Shown: positions 57,458 through 64,000 of the stretch, piece by piece
Layout: every line of letters starts with the position of its first letter
How positions within the stretch are numbered: the first letter of the stretch is position 1
Origin: Anseranas semipalmata
Taxonomy: Eukaryota > Chordata > Aves > Anseriformes > Anseranatidae
Length of the DNA stretch: 64,000 bases
Assembly (NCBI GenBank): GCA_013399115.1
Contig: VXAA01003837.1
Span: 975,173-1,039,172, forward strand
Reading direction: 5' to 3'
Made by a program: the position numbers and the translations under genes
Notes under the pieces: generated by a model
What the model was told of the DNA's origin: nothing
The model's input: only the letters and a program-made list of their open reading frames with translations
Databases searched by the model: none

Positions 57458-57737
57458 AGGGATATGTAAATATTTTCAACAGTTTTGTTTCATTCTTTAT
57501 TTTCAAATTATTTTAGGAGGCAGAATGGAGGAGAACATCACCCACCAAAACAAAGGTGGAACCTCTCAGACATAATACATGTAGCAAAATCAAAATTTAA
57601 TTTGGATATGTAGGATAAAAAAAAATGCTCAAGAAATTCTTTAGTGACTTAAGTTTCATTATACATCACCAGGAAAGACCTAACAGTAGGTTTGACCTCC
57701 ATGGTGTCGTATAAATAGAGAAGGAAACCTGAGAAGC
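57458..57737. other. Non-coding block, nothing identified
   Basis: AT-rich unique sequence with no open frame. Confidence 0.5.
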
Positions 57738-57816
57738 ATTAAGATGTAGCCTTCCTCAGGAAAAAAAAAAAAANATTAAAATGTGACCTCCCTCAGAAAA
57801 AAAAAAAAAAAAAAAA
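57738..57816. repeat. Tandemly duplicated poly-A block with an N at the junction
   Basis: ATTAAGATGTAGCCTTCCTC plus an A run (57738-57773), then one N (57774), then ATTAAAATGTGACCTCCCTC plus an A run (57775-57816). The two non-A halves are clearly homologous. The undetermined base at the junction means the copy number may be wrong in this assembly. Confidence 0.92.
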
Positions 57817-60532
57817 GCAGTCCCTTCATTAATGACTCCCATTATAGCTATTCATTGTATCCTCTTTTCCTTAACAAAGTCTCACATTGTCAAACAGCCT
57901 TCTTCAACGTTCATTGTGTGTCCATTATCAAAATATCATTTTCAGCTTCACACATGTAGGAAATGTAGTAGTGTAGAAAGGAAGAGGAATAGGGGAGATA
58001 GCACAAGAAAAAAGAAAGAGAAAGATAATAAGCTTAGACTGTACTTGTATAATTACCCTCTCTAGAACAATCTTCTGAGAAAAGGATATGTTTAGCTTTT
58101 GTTGTGTCATAAATCTTAAACTCACCAATTGTCACTGATTAGGTTAGTAACTAAACAACTGAAAATGGACCTTCCCCACCACCTCACTTTTAATAAAGAT
58201 TGTTTTACTATGAATGGAGGGAGACCTCTGTGGTCAGTTTTGAGTCTGTTTTAAGGACTGTCTAATAAATTTTACATGTCCAGTTGGGAAACCACTAACG
58301 GCTTGCACAAAATAAAACTTGCACTATTTCAGAAGTGTGAAACAAAGCTGCTTAGCAAATGTCCAGCCAACACCCCAACTTTTCTCTTTCTCATTCACGT
58401 CTAAAAAACTTCTAACATTTTTGGACTTTTAATTTAAAGTTAAGTCTGGTCCTGGCTCAGGCTTCATTCAAGACCAGGACAAAACTGTCACTGACTAGTT
58501 CTAGTCATCTACTATCTGTAGGATCTGTCTCTCAGTGCAAGATTAATGCTTGTACAATAAAATACATTAATTGCTCAACAACCAAATCTCAGAAAGACCT
58601 TATTCTCTGACCATGGCATGCCCCTCCATTAACCTCCAAGAGGTTCTCTGTTTGGGATCTACTAATGCTACCAATTGAAGTAGATGCCTATTTTGAACTG
58701 TAGAGAGACATCAACCACTTGCCTAATATCCAGCACCAAGCACCCATCCGCAAGCAGGAAGGCTTGATCACTACCCCACAGCTGGATGTTATTCATCCTG
58801 CACTACGGGATTAAGCCAGAAGGACCAAAGCAGGGGTCTTGGGTAGAAGGCCAGCTGAGCAACCTGCTCCCCGAGGGGAGCGGGCTGGGCAGTGACAGCA
58901 GGGAACTGAATCAGCTTCTATTCAAGGTCAAATTTTATGTTGCCTTCTATGACTTTCAGAAGTGTATCTTTCAATAACTTGATTTTAGGAGACAAGCAGT
59001 CTTAGGGCTGAAAAGCACAAATTCTATTATCCACTTGCAATTGGCCTGAACTGGAATTGGTCTGGGTACGTTTTACATCCCCAGTGCTATGGAGACACTG
59101 TTGCACATTGACCCCTGCATTGCTGCTGTCATCATATGTACATTTGTCACTCTTTGCACCCCTAAGTATGAATACTTGTATTAGATTAGGTAGTATTTTA
59201 AATATTGATGAGGTATTTGGCATATTGCATTTCCATGCTAAGAGTCTTTTCCTGTTTCATTTTTTGATAAGATATTGAAAACTTGGGACTGTTAGCACAA
59301 AGTCAATGGGAATCTCACCAAAGATTCTGCCTGAGAGTCACAGCTTTTCTGTTTCTGTCTTGGTCAACTACTGTCCTAGGATCTTTCAGCTGGTCCAGCA
59401 GACAGATATATCTTGTGCACAGTTGCAAGGCCATCCCTGGTGGATGGAGCTCTGCCAGCTGGCAGGGAGGACACCTGGCAGCATACAGGCAGGAAGGATA
59501 CATCCGCATTGATAACGCACTGGGATCTAACAGCTTGGTGACTTTGCTTTTCTTTGTCATTAGCATTCATACTCTCACAGCAACAAGACTTGCACAGCAT
59601 TTTAAAACCAGAGAATGAGTAGGGTACAGCCTGAAGAAGTTTACAGCCTTTGGGATTGGTTGTACCTTGCTGTTTGACCTGAATGGGGTGACGTGCAGCT
59701 GCATTTCCCCAGAAACAGAGCAGGGCATGACTATGACTTGCAGGGTCACGGCCCATCCCTTAGCCATCCCCTCCCTGCCGGCTCCGGCCCACAGCTCTGA
59801 CTTTCTCCTTGGGTTCACTCATCCCAGAAGGGCAGGGTGGTGGGTCTACGCTGGGCAGCATTGCTGCAGCCTGAACTTCTCCTTTAAGCTGCAGATTCAG
59901 TGGCAGTTGTTTAGCTGAATATTTAGTACATTCACAGAATATATATATTCCCTTCTCTCCCAAAAAGCAGACTCAAAGCTGAAACTTTTCTTGCTATTCA
60001 AAGTTTCTTTTTGTTTAGGATATTTCTGGGGGACTTCCAGTCTTCCAGTTTTGTGGGGTACCCTGTTCTGTTTTGCTATTTTTCTAACAAAAAATGCTTG
60101 AAAGCAGAATGACTGTTTTCCCTATAAATTAAAATCTGAGAAGAATGAGTAAAGTCACCAAGTGTCCCCATCTACAAGTAGGGAATGCTAGCTATTGCCT
60201 GGTTGCTCTACCTCAACACAACTGAGGCCCTGGAAGAGGTAAGCACAACAGAGCTTCTGGGTGCTTGTAGCACCTGTTTCCCCTGATGGTGGCTGCTTCG
60301 GCTGCAAAGCCCACATTAGAAGACACGGACCTTCCTTCCCCACAGGCCTGGATTTCTGCACAGCTCTCCTATGACCCAGCTGGGTGCGTTACTGACGTGA
60401 GTCTGTCTGCTCACGCATGGTACGTGCAGCAGGTTCCCGGGCATGCCAGAATGTTTGTGCTGACTTTACTGGCAGCCTGCCCTTTCCTCAGGAGAGGGCC
60501 TCATGGAAAGGACGATGGCCAGGAGCTGGCTG
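57817..60532. other. Non-coding block, nothing identified
   Basis: Unique DNA, AT-rich to about 59280 and GC-richer after about 59680. Overlapping frames of 111 and 126 codons on opposite strands near 59283-59756 show no motif. Confidence 0.5.
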
Positions 60533-60564
60533 CTGCTGCCTGTGCTCCCTAAAGCTCACGAGCC
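60533..60564. repeat. 32-bp dispersed near-repeat, copy B
   Basis: Partner of 57426-57457, 29 of 32 positions identical, same orientation, about 3.1 kb apart. It lies in GC-rich sequence without a recognised repeat family. Confidence 0.5.
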
Positions 60565-62977
60565 TCTGAGGAACCGCAAGTGGCACATGACTAAACTTGG
60601 CTTTGTCCCCTCGGCCGGCGCTGCCAGCTGGGTGTCTGCCTGCCCCATCTTGCTTGGGAGTGGTACGAGCGGGTGCTGCTGAACAAGCTGCATTCACACC
60701 TCCCAGCCACCTCCGCACGGCACAGCCTGGCGGTAAGGCAGGGATGCGTGAAGAGTGGCAGCAGAGAAAGGCCAGCCTTGCAGGAGAAAGGAAACCTGCC
60801 CAAGCTCCTAACTCCTGAGCCTCCCATGGTGTCTCACCACGCAGACAGCATGCTTTGCTTCCCTCCTGTTTCTTGGTTTGCCAGTTCCCCAGTTTTCACT
60901 AATTCCTGCTGGTTTCTGATTGAACTCTCTTGTGGCTTCACATCATTTATGGCTGCTTTGAGTCACGGCCTTGTTAACAAAGGCCTGTATGTGCGAGGAG
61001 CAAGCCATGATGGGAAGTGCAGCGGATGTACTCTACACAACACCACAACTAGCAAAAATCCAGTGGGAATGCCCACTGTGAGGTTTGCATTTTTTCCACG
61101 GTGTTTATTTAGTTTACTGCTCTGTTCCTTGGACTTCCCCTCATGCCCAGGCTCTGTGTTTGCTGGGGTTTAGTCTAAAAATTGCTGGCTTAGTGTGTCC
61201 TCTCCTCTCTGAAGGGACAGCCAAACTGAAAAATGGTTGTGGTCGGAAAAATGAGTGTGCACAAATGACATAGTGCTCTTCAGTATGTAGAAACAGGATT
61301 GTCAATCACCCAACAGCTTCTTTACACCACTTTGAATGCAAAACAGTCTGAGCAGGCAGAAATAATGGCTGTATTCACTTTACAGACACTTCATGTTACC
61401 AGAGCAATGAAAAGCAGTCTTGTAGCTAAAGCCATATTCCCGCCTTGCAAGCAGTGGTAGCAATTTAGGTTGTTGATAGTGACTGAGGGTCAGATTACTT
61501 TTGCATCAAAAGTGTAGACAGACAGACCTGCTTATGCTGGTCTTGTTGGAGCAGATGAGGGTGTAGCTGCTCCCAGGGGTTTCCCACCATCCATAGTCCT
61601 CCAAGCAGAGCCAAGAAAGTGCAGCGTAAGACACTTCTCACCCAGTTGAATGGCAAGCCATCCGTCTTTAAGTGGAGGACAGCTTTTCACCCTTGTCAAC
61701 ATTTCTCTAAATCAAATCTGATAAAAAATTAAGTTGTTCCAGTTGCCAGACCTGTAAACTTAACCATTATTTAACCAAATAAAATTATGTCTCCATCCTA
61801 AGCCTCCTCACTTGTAGTGGCTGTTGATGAGTTAAGACTCTGAACAGTCACCTCAGCTTTTCAAGACTTTGCCTTTAAAAGCATACTATAACCTCATCTG
61901 ATATAAATCTACATTATCACATTGCTTTCTGTGTTGATTTATATTGGTGGACCAGCTATTATACCAACATCAATAGCAATCTGCATCTCTATTGGTGGTG
62001 ATTAAGGGCGGAGAAATAGCTTGGAGAAAGGGAAAAAGAATATAATACTCAAACTCTGACTAAGAAACTGAAAAGTAGGAACCTGATCAATGCTCTTAGG
62101 AGTCTGTGGGGAGTAAGCTGCACTTACGATTTGATTTAATCTGAATGGACTAAGAGGGAGGCTACAGCTGTCATCAAGCCTCCACCCTGGTCTTCCACAC
62201 GATTAGTGGCTCAGATGAACTGGGTGCACTTTTACACCCAGGCACATCTACGGTGGTAATGTTAGGTGAGGAGGAGACCTAAGTGAACCTTTAAAAGGCC
62301 CACCTACTGCTTTGGCAGTCCTGGATTTGCAATAGAGCCCAGGACTTGGGTTTTCCCTTCACAGCATCTAAAGTGCAGATCAGATCCCTGTCCCCACCCC
62401 GAGATTCAGCTGCTGATGACTTCCAAAATGATTGTTCGAGTTCTTCCAAAAAATCTACCTATGGTGCTTCTCAAAGCTGCTGCCAGAGAGCTCAGATGCT
62501 CCCAAAACCAAAACCAAGCCGAAATAACAAGGAATACAGCATATGTTTTCTTAAGAGCCAGGTAAGGTTTGCCTATGAGAGAAGCAATCCAGGGACAAGC
62601 TCAGGGAGCCTCCAAGCTGAGCAGCTTGTTTTGTTTTTGTTTTACAATTTCACAGCTTTCAGTCCTTTCAGGTTCTCCCATTCCTGCTTTAAAAGGGTGA
62701 AATTCTCTGTAGTGCAGCCACAAATATCACAGCCCTCTTGTCAACGTCCAAGCAGCTCAGAGCTGCAATTTATTTAAAGCTAGCCTGAAGTGAACCAGTT
62801 AGTAAGAGCTGGTTTCCTATCACACCTCATTCCACCTTATGCCTTTGAAGCCCACTTAACACAGCCCTAGTATTCCTCGGGGAGTTCAGGGGATTAAGGT
62901 AGGCCCCTTGACAATGCACTGACTGTTCTAGTGCTGTTGCCTTTTCTGTTTATCAACTAAAATGAGAGAGAGAGGAC
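60565..62977. other. Non-coding block, some worn-repeat hints
   Basis: A 166-codon plus-strand frame (60673-61173) and a 143-codon frame (62346-62777) match nothing known. AAAAGTGTAGACAGACAG near 61508 resembles the 'AGTGTAGACAAGC' end of old DNA elements. The segment around 61900-62010 has TATATTGGTGGACCAGCTAT-like words that may be another worn relic. Neither is firm. Confidence 0.4.
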
Positions 62978-63054
62978 AAAAAAAAAAAAAAAAAAAAGAA
63001 AAAGAAGGAAAGAGAAAGGGGAGAAAGAGTGAGAGAAGGAAGAAAAAAAAAAAG
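62978..63054. repeat. Polypurine tract (A run plus GA-rich)
   Basis: All A or G from 62978 to 63054 except one T at 63030. It begins with a 20-nt A run, continues with GAAAG/GGAAA-type units and ends in another A run. The frame on the minus strand (Phe-rich) is an artefact. Confidence 0.95.
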
Positions 63055-64000
63055 CAAGATTTTTGATGCAACAATAAAGCCCTGTTGTTCAGGTCTTCTG
63101 TTAATATTAGTAAGCTGCAAGTATGAGCACTTGTATCCTTAATAATGTAGCAAAGAAATAATTTATGTCTCTTTATGTCAGACAAGTTGTATTTATTCCA
63201 CCACTTCTCCTTTCTTAGGGAGACCTGGGTATAAAATCCCAATGGGGCATTCATTTGCCTGTGTCTGAGGAGCTCAGGGACTGGAACTCTTTTTCAGAGC
63301 AGATGATAGTAATGTCTGATCCTTACTTCTTTACTTTACTAAAATACTTTTGCTGCTGGCATCATGCCTAAGGCATCGTCTACCACAAAATCAGCAGCAT
63401 TATCTTACTGATAACAAAGCTAGGATAATACCCAGAAGAGATACAATAGCACGCGATGAATGAGATCTATCTGAACTTGTTGCTGTTCTGTGATCTTGGG
63501 AAGGTTTACTTCTGGATGTTGAGCAACAGCTACTTGTCACTGTACTGTCCTCTATAGACCCTAAATGGTGTGACAACCACAGCATGGAAAAGACAGACCA
63601 ATGTTACATACCTTCATGAAGAAGGTGAAGAAGATATCTTCTAAAAACTTCCTTCTTGAAAAGGGGGGATAGTCTGGCAAGAGACATGTAGGGTACACAG
63701 GTAAATTAAAATCCCAGCTGCAGTGCTGAGAAACTCAAGGCAACAATAAAATATGCAAAAGCAGTGAATGGTGGGACCCCTCAACACCAGCCTTGTGAAC
63801 TGGGAACCTCCCTCTATCCTTCGAGCCACCAACATCTGGAATACACATGAACCAAGCAGGCAAAGGAGGTCTATTAAAAGTTGTCTGAGGCAGCTCAAAA
63901 GTTTAGGGAGCCCATGTGGCCTTTCTACGGAAAAATTCTGTAGAGGATTAGCTATCTGCCACTGCAGCTCATAAACCTTTTCCCTCTCTCATTCTCCTGT
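63055..64000. other. Non-coding block, nothing identified
   Basis: AT-rich unique sequence to the window edge. Short frames of 61-85 codons show no motif. Confidence 0.5.

Noticed and set aside
61500..62010. One continuous DNA transposon between the GTGTAGACAG-like end and the TATATTGGTGG-like segment
   Set aside because: The ends do not form a convincing inverted-repeat pair and the interior is not recognisable.
1..64000. CRISPR array, prokaryotic operons, integrated virus or mitochondrial insertion
   Set aside because: No spaced direct-repeat array, no compact co-directional genes, no LTR pair or retroviral motifs, and no stretch resembling mitochondrial genes was seen.

Overview
The window reads as non-coding nuclear DNA from a bird. 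The clearest lineage marker is a CR1 LINE 3' end at about 21315-21465, with the avian-type ending (GGTCCCTTCCAAC followed by an ATTCTATA-type tail). There is a second, worn CR1-like piece at about 44271-44315 in the opposite orientation. Low interspersed-repeat content, a few very old MIR/L2-type relics, many simple repeats and short N runs (33447-33460, and one N at 57774) fit a draft avian assembly. Another sauropsid is not excluded.

I found no protein-coding gene, tRNA, rRNA or recognisable retrovirus. None of the open frames matches a protein family I recognise. The longest are on the minus strand at 4083-4967 (294 codons), the plus strand at 23622-24320 (232) and the minus strand at 39559-40134 (191). 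Several of the others lie inside microsatellites. The window is therefore best read as an intergenic gene desert, or the inside of a very long intron.

Layout. Positions 1-4080 are AT-rich, with a (GT)n, a MIR-like relic and a perfect 14-bp inverted repeat (2949/3006). Positions 4080-4350 are a small CpG-enriched island inside AT-rich DNA. Positions 5200-15760 are plain, with a MIR relic at 14230-14355 and a regulatory-looking AT-rich block at 14690-14990. An unbroken 235-nt pyrimidine tract lies at 15760-15994. Positions 16000-20860 hold worn palindromic relics. Positions 20862-22160 hold a duplicated poly-A block, the CR1 copy, and a GC-box/inverted-CCAAT cluster next to a splice-bounded 90-nt open segment; this is the best candidate here for an unannotated transcript. 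Positions 22160-33400 hold a possible TATA promoter at 29170, an octamer/homeodomain-rich block at 25200-25660 and a palindromic bZIP site at 30979. Positions 33400-44000 hold the assembly gap, tandem microduplications, a MIR relic at 41955-42095 and a worn inverted-repeat element at 42909-43051. Positions 44000-49650 hold an L2/MIR-type tail joined to the CR1 fragment, a long AT-rich block and a hairpin at 47814-47863. Positions 49649-49794 are a second long pyrimidine tract. The rest to 64000 is plain, with a duplicated poly-A block beside an N base, a 32-bp dispersed near-repeat pair and a purine tract at 62978-63054.

Regulatory calls rest on base composition and short motifs only, because no alignment was available; they are hypotheses. 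Old-repeat assignments rest on my recall of family consensus sequences and should be confirmed by a repeat search.
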